The notes under the pieces were generated by a model. It worked only from the letters and a program-made list of their open reading frames with translations. It was not told the DNA's origin and ran no database searches. Positions 54,142 through 62,532 of a stretch of 64,000 nt of DNA are shown piece by piece. The translations under genes were made by a program, and so were the position numbers. The DNA lies in assembly GCF_009765375.1 (NCBI RefSeq), contig NZ_VTOK01000012.1, forward strand, positions 62,001 through 126,000, written 5' to 3'. The DNA is from Alteribacillus sp. YIM 98480 (GTDB lineage: Bacteria > Bacillota > Bacilli > Bacillales > Marinococcaceae). Each line of letters begins with the position of its first letter. The first letter of the stretch is position 1.

Positions 54142-54392
54142 TTACTAGCTTCTTCTTCATCCTTTTGATCCTCGACTGCTGGAACTTTTCTTTTAATAAA
54201 AGTGAACGAAAAATATTTTGGGATAAACAGAGGCTCAACGTTTCCTCTCTCTAATTGAAGACGGTGTACTATTTGGTAACGGCAGTTCCAACATCCAGAA
54301 GATGATTCTAATACAGACTATCCAGCAATATAAAGCAAAGAAATGACGAACAACATTTCGATTAAATTTACATCTATTATGAATTCAATCAA
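54132..54392 (-). pseudogene. MifM-like arrest-peptide leader of yidC2, nonsense-mutated
   Basis: A TTG at 54392, seven bases after AGGAGAGG, opens a frame with a membrane segment (VNLIEMLFVISLLYIAG), interrupted by TAG at 54318-54320. The same frame then runs open for 60 codons: HRLQLERGNVEPLFIPKYFS, then TFIKRKVPAVEDQ and KDEEEASNHF (54135-54212). This last part aligns without gaps with the arrest region of B. subtilis MifM as I recall it (TWIRKVFRMNSPVN, DEEDAGSHW). In B. subtilis MifM stalls its ribosome when membrane insertion fails and so turns on yidC2. The frame has no stop before the yidC2 start, another sign of decay. Confidence 0.7.
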
Positions 54393-54424
54393 TAGTCATC
54401 CTCTCCTTTGCTTATAATTAAGCA

Positions 54425-55075
54425 CTAATTATGTAAATCATATTCTTTATTTTTCACTGCCACATAATGTTTTTCATATTCTTTTGCATAATTTAACACT
54501 TCTTCTACGTACCAATCAGCTTGATTGTATTGGAATATTGCTTTCTTTTCCTTTCCATCTGCTGCTCCATTTGCGGCCAGGTAATTTGCTGTAGAATAAA
54601 CCGCATCTTCTATGTCATAAGGATCTGCTCTGCCATTTCCATCCCCGTCCACTCCGTAACCCCCATATTTATTAATAACAGACATATCTGTTAAAGTAGA
54701 TTTTGGTATATCCAAATTTCCTTTTTCTTCGTCATCACATCCTGGATATCCCCAACCGATAAAAGTACATGGCATAAATTGAGTGTGACCGATTGCACCG
54801 GCTGGACTCTCTAGTTCATCCATCGTTGAAAACACTGTTTCTACTCTATGAACGGCTGCAAGTAATTCCCATGACACTTCGTATTCTTCTGCTGCCTCTT
54901 TATATATAGGAATCAAAGATTCTGGTATTTCTTCTTTTGAAAAAGAATGGGATGACTTTTCTTTATCTGTTTCTTCGTTATTCACCGCTTTTAAAAATAA
55001 CGCTCCAATAAATAAAAACAAGGAGAAAAAAGCGATAGCAGTTCGTACTGGCTTTTTCTTTTCTTTCTTTGCCAA
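54425..55075 (-). CDS. membrane-anchored lytic transglycosylase
   Basis: A 216-residue protein with an N-terminal anchor helix (about 12-30) and a lysozyme-like domain (50-205). The catalytic Glu is in AAVHRVETVFS (about 79), followed by GAIGHTQFMPCTFIGWGYPG and DPYDIEDAVYSTANYLA, typical of SLT/MltB-like murein transglycosylases of Bacillus. Start is TTG with GGAGGTG upstream. Possibly acts in wall turnover or spore wall remodelling. Confidence 0.88.
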   Translation of the reverse strand: MAKKEKKKPVRTAIAFFSLFLFIGALFLKAVNNEETDKEKSSHSFSKEEIPESLIPIYKEAAEEYEVSWELLAAVHRVETVFSTMDELESPAGAIGHTQFMPCTFIGWGYPGCDDEEKGNLDIPKSTLTDMSVINKYGGYGVDGDGNGRADPYDIEDAVYSTANYLAANGAADGKEKKAIFQYNQADWYVEEVLNYAKEYEKHYVAVKNKEYDLHN

Positions 55076-55237
55076 TGCTGCACCTCCCCTCTACCATGTT
55101 ACCAAAAAAACAAATAAATCTATGGACGAAATAGTGACAAAATTTATCAATAAAGTGACTTGTTTGATATTCTATTTCGACGTAAAATAAAGATATTAAA
55201 CGAATATTCAGTCAAATTAAAGGAGGGGGAATTTCAA

Positions 55238-55417
55238 TTGCAATACTTTCTTACGGTTTTTGATAAAGATGGTTCCTTATTACTAAATGAGACATTCGAA
55301 TATGAAAAAGATACATTAGCTATTGACCACGGAAAGCAGCGGCTTGAAGAAGAAAACTTTCAAGATGTGACTCACCGGATGACCCGAAACGGGAAATTAT
55401 TATTATTTCACAGATAA
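55238..55417 (+). CDS. YhzD-like small protein
   Basis: A 59-residue protein, YFLTVFDKDGSLLLNETFEY at the start and THRMTRNGKLLLFHR at the end, matching the YhzD family. Function unknown. The frame is open upstream to 55160, but AGGAGGGGG eight bases before the TTG at 55238 and the family length favour this start. Confidence 0.8.
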   Translation: MQYFLTVFDKDGSLLLNETFEYEKDTLAIDHGKQRLEEENFQDVTHRMTRNGKLLLFHR

Positions 55418-55427
55418 ACAAATTACA

Positions 55428-55466
55428 CATAAAGCTGTTCCAGGGTTATTCCGGAACAGCTTTATG
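55428..55466. terminator. inverted repeat between yhzD and hemZ
   Basis: CATAAAGCTGTTCC pairs perfectly with GGAACAGCTTTATG around an 11-base loop that includes the hemZ stop codon. No long T-run, so termination may be weak. Confidence 0.65.
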
Positions 55467-56969
55467 ATCTATATGATGTTTAAACAATTGATCCAATGAA
55501 TCAATTTTTTTATTTGTGTATTCTTCAAACCGATTATTATAGGATACCGGATCTTTTGGATTGGCAAACCTGCCTATTTTTTTAGTAACAGGATCTACCC
55601 ATTTACTTGCAGCTCCACAGCCAATACCAATAATTGTTTGAACTTCCTCCATAATAATAATATTATATAAACTTTCTTTTCCTTCTAATGAATATCCTAC
55701 GTTCTCTAAATTTCCTAATATGTTTTTCTGCCGGTACAGATAATAAGGGCAATAATGATGAGAATTCATCCAGGCCGCTGTCAGCTCCATCATTTTTTCA
55801 ATCTCATCTTTTTCCGCTACTTTATATTTTTCTTTTTGCTTTGTCATCGTAGAAGCTCTTTTAAAAGATAACGTGTGAACGGTTACGGATTCAGGAGACA
55901 ACTTTTCTGTTTCTTCTAGACTTTTTTCCATTTCCTTTGTCCCTTCCCCAGGAAGGCCGATTATTAAATCCATATTTATGTTTTTCATACCCATTTTACG
56001 AGACAATTCGTACTTTTCCTTTGTTTCTTCAACGGAGTGATGCCGGCCGATTGCTTTTAACGTTTGATTATCAAAAGACTGTGGATTAATACTTATACGA
56101 TCTATATTCCATTTTGAAAGGACATTAAGTTTTTCAGGAGTGATGGTATCAGGCCTGCCAGCCTCGACTGTTATTTCGCGTACATCATGTATTCCTGGAA
56201 TAACTTCATACATCTTTGCATACAACGCATCCATTTCTGCTGCACTAATGCTCGTTGGCGTACCTCCTCCAAAATATATAGTTGTTACCGGCACTCCAGA
56301 TTGTTCAAGCCATTCTCCAATTTGTTCCATTTCATAATGCAGTCCATTAAGAAATGCTTCAACAGACCCATTCTTTCCGTTTATTGCATAAGCCGGAAAT
56401 GTACAATAAGCACATTTTGTCGGGCAAAACGGTATGCCTATGTAAATGCTTACGCCATTATGTAATTCATATAAGTCTGGCAGCACTTTTTGCTGGCGGC
56501 GGCCAATATTTTCTATAAGGGAAGCTTTATTTTCTGACACTAGATAGTCATTTTGCAAATGTTCTTTTATTTCTGCTGGTTCAAATCCATCCTGAAAAAG
56601 AGAATGCCATAATTTAGTAGGACGAATACCAGTTAACGTTCCCCAGGGCTGAATGGTGCTTGTCCATTTGTTTAAAAGCTTTACAAATAGATGAGCTCTT
56701 GCTTGTTTTGATTTCTTATAAATATCTTTTACACTTAATATTAGAGGAGCGTACTTTTGGAATGTTTCTTTTAAACTAACCCCATTAGTATGTAAAAATG
56801 TCGCTGTCGAAGCGATATACTCACCGTTTCTCGTCTCTTCAAAAGTAACTGCCGCATCTGCATTTGTTTCAGTTGTCATACTTATTTCTGCATCTATATC
56901 GTACATGTCAGCAATGTGCTGAAGAGGGCGCAGTTCTTTGTCCCCTGCCCCTTTTATTTGAATAATCAT
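55446..56969 (-). CDS. hemZ: HemZ, coproporphyrinogen dehydrogenase-like radical SAM enzyme
   Basis: Radical SAM protein proposed to act as oxygen-independent coproporphyrinogen oxidase or in haem handling under low oxygen. 507 residues: N-terminal HemZ-specific region (1-165) with PWGTLTGIRPTKLWH, then the radical SAM core with the 4Fe-4S motif IPFCPTKCAYCTFPAY (about 180), YFGGGTPTS, RISINPQSFDNQTLKAIGR and NMDLIIGLPGEG. AGGAATG lies ten bases before the ATG. Has its own promoter. Confidence 0.93.
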   Translation of the reverse strand: MIIQIKGAGDKELRPLQHIADMYDIDAEISMTTETNADAAVTFEETRNGEYIASTATFLHTNGVSLKETFQKYAPLILSVKDIYKKSKQARAHLFVKLLNKWTSTIQPWGTLTGIRPTKLWHSLFQDGFEPAEIKEHLQNDYLVSENKASLIENIGRRQQKVLPDLYELHNGVSIYIGIPFCPTKCAYCTFPAYAINGKNGSVEAFLNGLHYEMEQIGEWLEQSGVPVTTIYFGGGTPTSISAAEMDALYAKMYEVIPGIHDVREITVEAGRPDTITPEKLNVLSKWNIDRISINPQSFDNQTLKAIGRHHSVEETKEKYELSRKMGMKNINMDLIIGLPGEGTKEMEKSLEETEKLSPESVTVHTLSFKRASTMTKQKEKYKVAEKDEIEKMMELTAAWMNSHHYCPYYLYRQKNILGNLENVGYSLEGKESLYNIIIMEEVQTIIGIGCGAASKWVDPVTKKIGRFANPKDPVSYNNRFEEYTNKKIDSLDQLFKHHIDHKAVPE

Positions 56970-57010
56970 TTGATTGATTCATTCCTTCCTGCTTGCTTGA
57001 AATCAGCTTA

Positions 57011-57039
57011 AGTGTACATAATGTATTTCTTGAGGTCAA
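57011..57039 (-). promoter_or_regulatory. promoter of hemZ
   Basis: On the minus strand TTGACC, 17 bases, TACACT; the -10 lies about 41 bases before the ATG. Confidence 0.65.
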
Positions 57040-57043
57040 TATA

Positions 57044-57112
57044 AATTCGGCATGCCGCCGAATCGTTATGTTTTACTGGATCCTTTAACAAACTCTTATA
57101 CTTTCCTCAGGT
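57044..57112. repeat. repeat family 2, copy at 57.1 kb
   Basis: AAATTCGGCATGCCGCCGAA (ATTCGGC/GCCGAAT hairpin) then GTTTTACTGG and CTCTTATACTTTCC, followed by AGGTAT. Confidence 0.5.
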
Positions 57113-57114
57113 AT

Positions 57115-57145
57115 TAAAAAAGGACCGGTATTTATACCGGCCCGC
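57115..57145 (-). terminator. terminator of the HAD-like gene
   Basis: GGCCGGTAT and ATACCGGTCC stem with a tiny loop, followed by seven Ts. Confidence 0.9.
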
Positions 57146-57158
57146 TGTTTTATTGGTT

Positions 57159-57998
57159 TTATACTTCTACTCTCATTTGCTTTCGGAATACTTCTTTAAT
57201 CATATATGCTACTCCGTCTTGCTCATTTGAACGTGTAACCCAGTCTGCTTTTTCTTTCAACTCATCAGATGCCTGCCCCATAGCTACCCCAATTCCAGCC
57301 ATTTCCAGGGCTGGCGCATCAGCGGTTCCTGAACCAACAAAAATTGTTTCTTCTCTCTTTATACCAAGTTCAGACATAAGATAAGATAATGCATATTCCT
57401 TCGTTGCCTGCTCTTTTTTTATTGTTAAATGCTTACCTGTTTGCTCTATTATAATACCCGGTATAGCTTCTAATAACTGCTCCCTGCACTTTTCAGCTTG
57501 CTGCTCTTCTTCAAACTCTCCGAACAATCGCAAAGCACTTAGCTGTTGTTCATAAACAGAAGCAGATACTTTTTCTGTGTATGTTTTGGGTTGAAATAAT
57601 CCTTCTCCGAGACTGAATTGTATCTTACCGAGCACCTTTCTAGTATGCTGATGTTTATTTTCCCATTCATAGTCTTGACTTTCAAGTTGTATACGGCATG
57701 GAAAACGTTCTAAATATTCAGCAGCATCAAATACCATCTCTGTAGGCATCCTGGCCTCTAAGATCGGCATACCCGATATTCCTGCTAATAAGGCGCCGCC
57801 GTGAGAAATCATCTCATGCTCCATTTTTAATTGTTTTGCTATTTTTTTCGCTGCTGAAAAACTTCGGTTCGTTACAAGTACAGAATATACTCCTTTTTTT
57901 CTTACAAAATCAACAGCTTCTTTTGTTTCCCGGCTAATCCGATCATTATTTTTCAAAAGTACACCGTCTATACTCATCGCCAATAATCGGTACTTCAT
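57159..57998 (-). CDS. Cof-type HAD-fold protein with altered active site
   Basis: A 279-residue member of the Cof subfamily of HAD phosphatases by overall layout: motif I region at the N-terminus, VLVTNRSFSAAKKIAKQL (motif II), C2-type cap (80-190), LGIKREETIFVGSGTADAP then MAGIGVAMGQA (motif III/IV). Motif I, usually DxDGT, reads MSIDGVLL: the nucleophile Asp is Ser9. Motif IV, usually GDxxND, reads GSGTAD. The protein is probably not an active phosphatase of the normal type. GGAGGGGGG precedes the ATG. Confidence 0.82.
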   Translation of the reverse strand: MKYRLLAMSIDGVLLKNNDRISRETKEAVDFVRKKGVYSVLVTNRSFSAAKKIAKQLKMEHEMISHGGALLAGISGMPILEARMPTEMVFDAAEYLERFPCRIQLESQDYEWENKHQHTRKVLGKIQFSLGEGLFQPKTYTEKVSASVYEQQLSALRLFGEFEEEQQAEKCREQLLEAIPGIIIEQTGKHLTIKKEQATKEYALSYLMSELGIKREETIFVGSGTADAPALEMAGIGVAMGQASDELKEKADWVTRSNEQDGVAYMIKEVFRKQMRVEV

Positions 57999-58102
57999 GT
58001 TGTTTCCCCCTCCTCGGCGCTAAGCCTTTTCTATTTTACCCTATGTTGTCCGGGCATTCTTTAGAACGGAAACAAATCATGAAACAAATGACTTTTAAAT
58101 AT

Positions 58103-58258
58103 AAGAAAAGCGCAAGCGCCTTGCTCACGAGCGAAAGTCCTGGAGGGTTGGCATATGGAAAGCTGATCTTTGCTTTCCATTGACGAACCGTCTCGAGCGA
58201 GTAGGCGCTGAAGCTAGACATCAAAAATGCCAAATATTTATAATTTCTTACCTTTTAA
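58103..58258. repeat. repeat family 1, copy at 58.1 kb
   Basis: AAGAAAAGCGCAAGCGCC head, perfect inner hairpin GGAAAGC/GCTTTCC, GGCGCTGAAGCTAGACAT tail and TGCCAAATATTTATAATT. Slightly shorter than the 23.2 kb copy (about eight bases missing near ACCGTCTCGAGCG). Directly behind the yheA terminator. Confidence 0.85.
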
Positions 58259-58287
58259 AAAAACCTGCAGAAACATTTCTGCAGGGA
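58257..58287 (-). terminator. terminator of yheA
   Basis: CCTGCAGAAA pairs perfectly with TTTCTGCAGG (two-base loop), followed by TTTTTTT. Confidence 0.9.
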
Positions 58288-58296
58288 AAACTTTTT

Positions 58297-58656
58297 CTAA
58301 CCTTGCTGCTCTTCAGGAGACCCATAAAGATCTTCAAGGGGTTCGGTAATAATTTTATTTAAATCACTAATAATAGTGCTCATTCGTTGTTCTTCTTCCA
58401 TCAATTTGGAGATAACGTCGTGCTGCTGAACCATTTCAAATTGTTTTTGTGCTTGTGTAATCTCTTCTTCTGATGGCTGCTGGCCTTGCATTTGTTTTTG
58501 TTGAAGGTCCAATTGTATTTGGCGGAAATTATCAAGCATTCTTTTTGCTACTTCATCATTTTCCACTTCTTCATGCAAATTTTTTAAGTTTTGAAATTCA
58601 TCACTGTTTCTTAAAGTGTTAGATAATTCTCGTGCACTATCATAAATATTGGACAT
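58297..58656 (-). CDS. yheA: YheA, YlbF/YmcA-family protein
   Basis: A 119-residue helical protein of the UPF0342/YlbF family. It shows LRNSDEFQNLKNLHEEV, AKRMLDNFRQIQLDLQQKQM and EEEQRMSTIISDLNKII, closely following B. subtilis YheA as I recall it. The related YlbF/YmcA proteins affect RNase Y; YheA's role is unknown. AAGGAGGA precedes the ATG. Downstream of yheB as in B. subtilis. Confidence 0.92.
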   Translation of the reverse strand: MSNIYDSARELSNTLRNSDEFQNLKNLHEEVENDEVAKRMLDNFRQIQLDLQQKQMQGQQPSEEEITQAQKQFEMVQQHDVISKLMEEEQRMSTIISDLNKIITEPLEDLYGSPEEQQG

Positions 58657-58731
58657 TATTGGTCCTCCTTTTTTAAATCTTTACCGAGCATAACATGAAA
58701 AGCTTCCATAAATCATCCTTATCCTCAACTT

Positions 58732-59871
58732 TTAAAGAAAAAGGATAACAAATACGCCTTGAAACAGTCCAACTAACCCACCTAGAAGCGCACCCAGGTA
58801 AGTTATCATTTTAAATTCACGTCTTGAAATAGATAGTACCATTGTTTCTAGCCGATCAACCGAAAATGTGTCTACTCTTTCTCTTACAACATTTTCCAAC
58901 TCCAATTGTTCAAATAAATTACTCAGTCTGTCCGCTAAAAAACTTTGTATCTGTTCGATAATCCCGGGTATCCATTGTTTTGTAATTTTTTCTTCAAATG
59001 CTGGCGCCCACTCATGTAACGGGCTGTCTAAATAGTTGAAAAGGGGCAATTCTTTATTTAATAAATCAGCCGTCTTTTTAGCTAATTTATCCGTATCAAT
59101 CTGAGAGGCTGCTGTAGAAAAGGGTTTATGTTGTATTTTTAACCATTCCTTTTTTATTATATCCCTAATGAATGCTTCTGAGGCTGGATCTTCAAAAAAA
59201 CGAACAATTTCCGGCTGAAGTTTTTCAATGATTTTATCATTACCAAACATAGAACCTAAAAAATTCAACATAGAGCCTTTCCCTTGGAGAAATTTCTCCA
59301 AAAGAACATATAGCTGTTTTCGTCCTTCTTCCCCTCTAAAATACTCTGCTCCTTTTTTTGTAACTTTTCGAGCAAGAATAGGAACTAATTCATCACCTTT
59401 TTCAATCACACCTATAGGGAGAAGTTCTTTTATTTCTTTATGCTCATTTTCTATGATAAAACGATCTAATTTTTCTTTTATAAAATATTCTGTTTTCTCT
59501 TGCAGCGTAATTCTAATGTTATTGACATTCCAGGTTTCTTGAAAAAAATCAGTCGGAGCTGCAGAACTATAAAGTGATTTAGTGATTTCGTCTGTTATCC
59601 ATTTTGTCATCTTTACTCGAAAAGACTTTTTTATTATTTTTTTCTGAATTCCCTCTGGTGTCAATAAATGATTGACCACCATCTTACCCATTTGTTCTGC
59701 CATTTCCCCTCTTCGTTTTGGAATAAGCCCAGGCGTAAAAGGAACTCTCCATTTCCCCACATAAACTGGCTTATACGGTCTAAACAACATTTTTATAGCT
59801 AACGAGTTTGTCAGTCCGCCTATAACAGCTCCAACTGCTATCATTATTATTATCAGCCATAATCCATCCAT
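58732..59871 (-). CDS. yheB: YheB, DUF445 membrane protein
   Basis: A 379-residue DUF445 protein with an N-terminal membrane hairpin (GAVIGGLTNSLAIKMLFRPY, about 14-33), PFTPGLIPKRRGEMAEQMGK, a long helical domain and a C-terminal membrane segment (TYLGALLGGLVGLFQGVFVI). Function unknown. AAAGGAG precedes the ATG. It forms a pair with yheA. Confidence 0.9.
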   Translation of the reverse strand: MDGLWLIIIMIAVGAVIGGLTNSLAIKMLFRPYKPVYVGKWRVPFTPGLIPKRRGEMAEQMGKMVVNHLLTPEGIQKKIIKKSFRVKMTKWITDEITKSLYSSAAPTDFFQETWNVNNIRITLQEKTEYFIKEKLDRFIIENEHKEIKELLPIGVIEKGDELVPILARKVTKKGAEYFRGEEGRKQLYVLLEKFLQGKGSMLNFLGSMFGNDKIIEKLQPEIVRFFEDPASEAFIRDIIKKEWLKIQHKPFSTAASQIDTDKLAKKTADLLNKELPLFNYLDSPLHEWAPAFEEKITKQWIPGIIEQIQSFLADRLSNLFEQLELENVVRERVDTFSVDRLETMVLSISRREFKMITYLGALLGGLVGLFQGVFVILFL

Positions 59872-60028
59872 TTTTAAACTCCTTTTAATTTAGCACCTTG
59901 GTTTACCATTATCACTTTACCAACTGGATAAATTTTCGGCAAGCATGACAGTAACAACTTTTTGATTGTTTTTTGATATGATAAGATGCAAAGAATACTT
60001 ACTATCCTAAAAATGGGGGATATAGAAA

Positions 60029-60256
60029 ATGATTTCGCATTTTCAATGGTATGAAAAAAAGAATAATTGGCTGCGAAAAGAGTGGGGATTCTCCTTTTAT
60101 TTTAAGGGATCATACTATAATGGCGTGTATTTTAAAGATGGTTCGATTATATGGGAAGGAGTGCAGCCTCCATCTAATGAAATAGAAAATATAACAACTC
60201 AAGTCCATGATTTAGTTTTGTACCATATTTTTGAGGATCATACTCCGCCTGTATAA
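60029..60256 (+). CDS. YheE-like (DUF5342) small protein
   Basis: A 75-residue soluble protein with SHFQWYEKKNNWLRKEWGFS, FYFKGSYYNGVYFKDGSIIW and VHDLVLYHIFE, matching YheE of B. subtilis. Function unknown. GGGGGA precedes the ATG. Confidence 0.8.
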   Translation: MISHFQWYEKKNNWLRKEWGFSFYFKGSYYNGVYFKDGSIIWEGVQPPSNEIENITTQVHDLVLYHIFEDHTPPV

Positions 60257-60323
60257 ATTCCCAAAATATGTCCCGTATGCCGCTTCTATGCGGGGACATG
60301 CTAAAAATATGGGAGGGGTAGGC

Positions 60324-60491
60324 ATGGATAAATTGCAAAAAGGACAAACGGATAAAACAAATTACAGCATGGATGTAGACCGAATGATCAGCGAAGGTAT
60401 GGCAGGGGGTACTGTAAATCCAAAATATGAAAATTGTCAAATTGATGGAGCTAGAAAGTTAGATGAAGAAGAACCTCCATCTCACAATTAA
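60324..60491 (+). CDS. small conserved-looking protein, unknown function
   Basis: A 55-residue hydrophilic protein with NYSMDVDRMISEGMAGGTV in the middle, a phrase I recall from short uncharacterised Bacillaceae proteins. GGGAGGG six bases before the ATG at 60324 and a strong terminator support it; the frame is open upstream to 60231 inside yheE, but that part is not expected to be translated. Confidence 0.65.
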   Translation: MDKLQKGQTDKTNYSMDVDRMISEGMAGGTVNPKYENCQIDGARKLDEEEPPSHN

Positions 60492-60499
60492 ACAGACGT

Positions 60500-60535
60500 C
60501 AGCCTGGTTTGCAAAACGCAAAGCCAGGCTGTATT
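60500..60535 (+). terminator. terminator after the 55-residue gene
   Basis: CAGCCTGGTTTGC pairs with GCAAAGCCAGGCTG around a five-base loop. Confidence 0.85.
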
Positions 60536-60567
60536 TAAGCTATTTTTTCTTTTCTTACAACAAATAG

Positions 60568-60610
60568 GAGACTGTCAAGGTGGCATCACGCCACCCCTAT
60601 TGACAGTCTC
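60568..60610 (-). terminator. terminator of the SASP gene
   Basis: GAGACTGTCA pairs with TGACAGTCTC, enclosing a second stem GGTGGC/GCCACC. Confidence 0.85.
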
Positions 60611-60628
60611 TCTAGCCACGTTATTTAA

Positions 60629-60838
60629 TTATTGCTGCTGACCACTCATTTGCTGCTCAGCCATTTGAACCAGACGCTTTGTGATTTCTCCTCCTACAGA
60701 ACCGTTAGAACGGGAAGTAGAGTCAGCGCCAAGTTGTACTCCAAATTCTTGAGCAATTTCAAATTTCATTTGATCTAGAGCTTGAGAAACTCCAGGTACT
60801 ACTAATTGGTTAGAGTTACCGCTGTTGTTGTTTGCCAT
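60629..60838 (-). CDS. alpha/beta-type small acid-soluble spore protein
   Basis: A 69-residue DNA-binding spore protein that protects forespore DNA and feeds amino acids to germination. It has [19 protein letters not shown], with the GPR-protease site region, and [20 protein letters not shown], both family signatures. GAGGAGGTG precedes the ATG. A forespore (sigma-G) promoter is expected in the 150 bases upstream; GCATA and GATACAAA are seen there but their spacing is not typical. Confidence 0.95.
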   Translation of the reverse strand: MANNNSGNSNQLVVPGVSQALDQMKFEIAQEFGVQLGADSTSRSNGSVGGEITKRLVQMAEQQMSGQQQ

Positions 60839-60990
60839 AGTTTTTCACCTCCTCTTTGTACCTTTAGTTTGTATCGAATTTCAAACACTATGCTACAAAA
60901 AGAATAGTAATTTAAGGAAAAAAAGAGAAGGGAGTTAGTATGACCATACGTTCATCTACTTCATCAATACATATTTCTATTACACTGCTG

Positions 60991-62520
60991 TTATACAGGA
61001 TAAACTGCATGTTTTCTTTTAGAAAACGTTTGATATTTGCTCCTATAGCCCTCAAATCGCTCGGTTAATTCCATCCTTAAATCATCTGGTTCTACAATAC
61101 CGTCTATAACCATTTCTGAAGCGAGTCTATATATATCAATATTTTCTTTATATTCCTGACGTTTTTCTTCAATAAAAGCTGGTCTCTCTTTTTCAGGCAG
61201 TTCTGCAATTTTATTTGCATATACTGCATTCACAGCAGCTTCCGGACCCATTACTGCAATTTGTGCACTAGGAAGTGCTAAGCAGCAATCAGGCTCAAAA
61301 GCTGGTCCTGCCATTGCATACAATCCTGCTCCATATGCTTTTCGAACAATAACAGATATTTTGGGAACGGTTGCTTCTGACATAGCAGCAATCATTTTGG
61401 CCCCGTGACGAATAATTCCTGCTTTTTCTACACTCGTTCCAATCATGAATCCCGGTATATCAGCGAAAAATAATAAGGGAAGATGGTATGCATCACAAAG
61501 GGTAATAAACCGGGCAGCTTTGTCTGCAGAATCGTGGAATAACACTCCTCCTTTGACTTTGGGCTGATTGGCAATAATTCCGATGGCTTCTCCATTTAAA
61601 CGAGCAAATCCAGTAATAATTTCAGGTGCGAACTCTTTTTTCATTTCAAAAAAACGATCTGCGTCTATGATATGACTAATAAGCTGATACATATCAAATG
61701 GAGCGTTCTGATTCGCAGGAATAATATCTTTCAAAGGTTTTTCAGGAGGGGCCACTGGTTCTGGTGTATTTAATGACGTCTTACCTTCAAAATTAGCTGG
61801 GAAATAAGATAAATATTGACGAGCATGTTCGATAGCCTCTGCTTCATCTTTAGCAAGTATGTCTCCGCATCCAGATACAGAGCAATGCATTTTTGCTCCT
61901 CCCATTTCTTCTAAAGAGACTTTTTCTCCAATAACCATCTCAGCCATTCGAGGAGAACCAAGATACATAGAAGCATTTCCTTCGACCATTATAACTGTGT
62001 CACAAAAAGCTGGTATATAAGCTCCACCTGCTGCTGATGGACCGAAAAGGATACAAACCTGTGGAATTTGTCCAGAAAGCTTCACCTGGTTATAAAAAAT
62101 CCGTCCAGCTCCTCGTCGTCCTGGGAACATTTCTACTTGGTCGGTGATTCTTGCTCCTGCAGAATCAACCAAATAGAGCATAGGTACACTCAGCTTTTCA
62201 GCTGTCTCCTGAATTCTAATAATTTTTTCTACGGTTCTTGCCCCCCAAGAACCTGCTTTTATAGTAGAATCATTTGCCATAAAACAAACGAACTGCCCAT
62301 TAATTTTTCCAGTGCCAGTTATAACCCCGTCTGCAGCAAGCCCCTCCACTTGGCTGTTTGCAAATTTTCCGTCTTCATATGTTAATCCATCATCCAACAA
62401 TAAATTTAGACGATCACGGACAAAGTATTTGCCTTTTTCTTTATTTTTTTTATGATATTTTTCTTCCCCGCCTTTTTCGATGCGGTTAACTAATTGTTGG
62501 TGAAAGTCTTCGTTTACCAT
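60991..62520 (-). CDS. yngE: acyl-CoA carboxylase beta subunit (YngE-like)
   Basis: Carboxyltransferase subunit of a biotin-dependent acyl-CoA carboxylase (methylcrotonyl- or propionyl-CoA type), 509 residues. It has the N-terminal and C-terminal crotonase-like halves with LYLVDSAGARITDQVEMFPG, FGPSAAGGAYIPAFCD and PGFMIGTSVEKAGIIRHGAK. Following an HMG-CoA lyase and an enoyl-CoA hydratase gene, as in the yng operon, a role as methylcrotonyl-CoA carboxylase in leucine breakdown is likely. AGGAGG precedes the ATG. Last gene of the operon in this window. Confidence 0.92.
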   Translation of the reverse strand: MVNEDFHQQLVNRIEKGGEEKYHKKNKEKGKYFVRDRLNLLLDDGLTYEDGKFANSQVEGLAADGVITGTGKINGQFVCFMANDSTIKAGSWGARTVEKIIRIQETAEKLSVPMLYLVDSAGARITDQVEMFPGRRGAGRIFYNQVKLSGQIPQVCILFGPSAAGGAYIPAFCDTVIMVEGNASMYLGSPRMAEMVIGEKVSLEEMGGAKMHCSVSGCGDILAKDEAEAIEHARQYLSYFPANFEGKTSLNTPEPVAPPEKPLKDIIPANQNAPFDMYQLISHIIDADRFFEMKKEFAPEIITGFARLNGEAIGIIANQPKVKGGVLFHDSADKAARFITLCDAYHLPLLFFADIPGFMIGTSVEKAGIIRHGAKMIAAMSEATVPKISVIVRKAYGAGLYAMAGPAFEPDCCLALPSAQIAVMGPEAAVNAVYANKIAELPEKERPAFIEEKRQEYKENIDIYRLASEMVIDGIVEPDDLRMELTERFEGYRSKYQTFSKRKHAVYPV

Positions 62521-62532
62521 AACGTGGACCTC

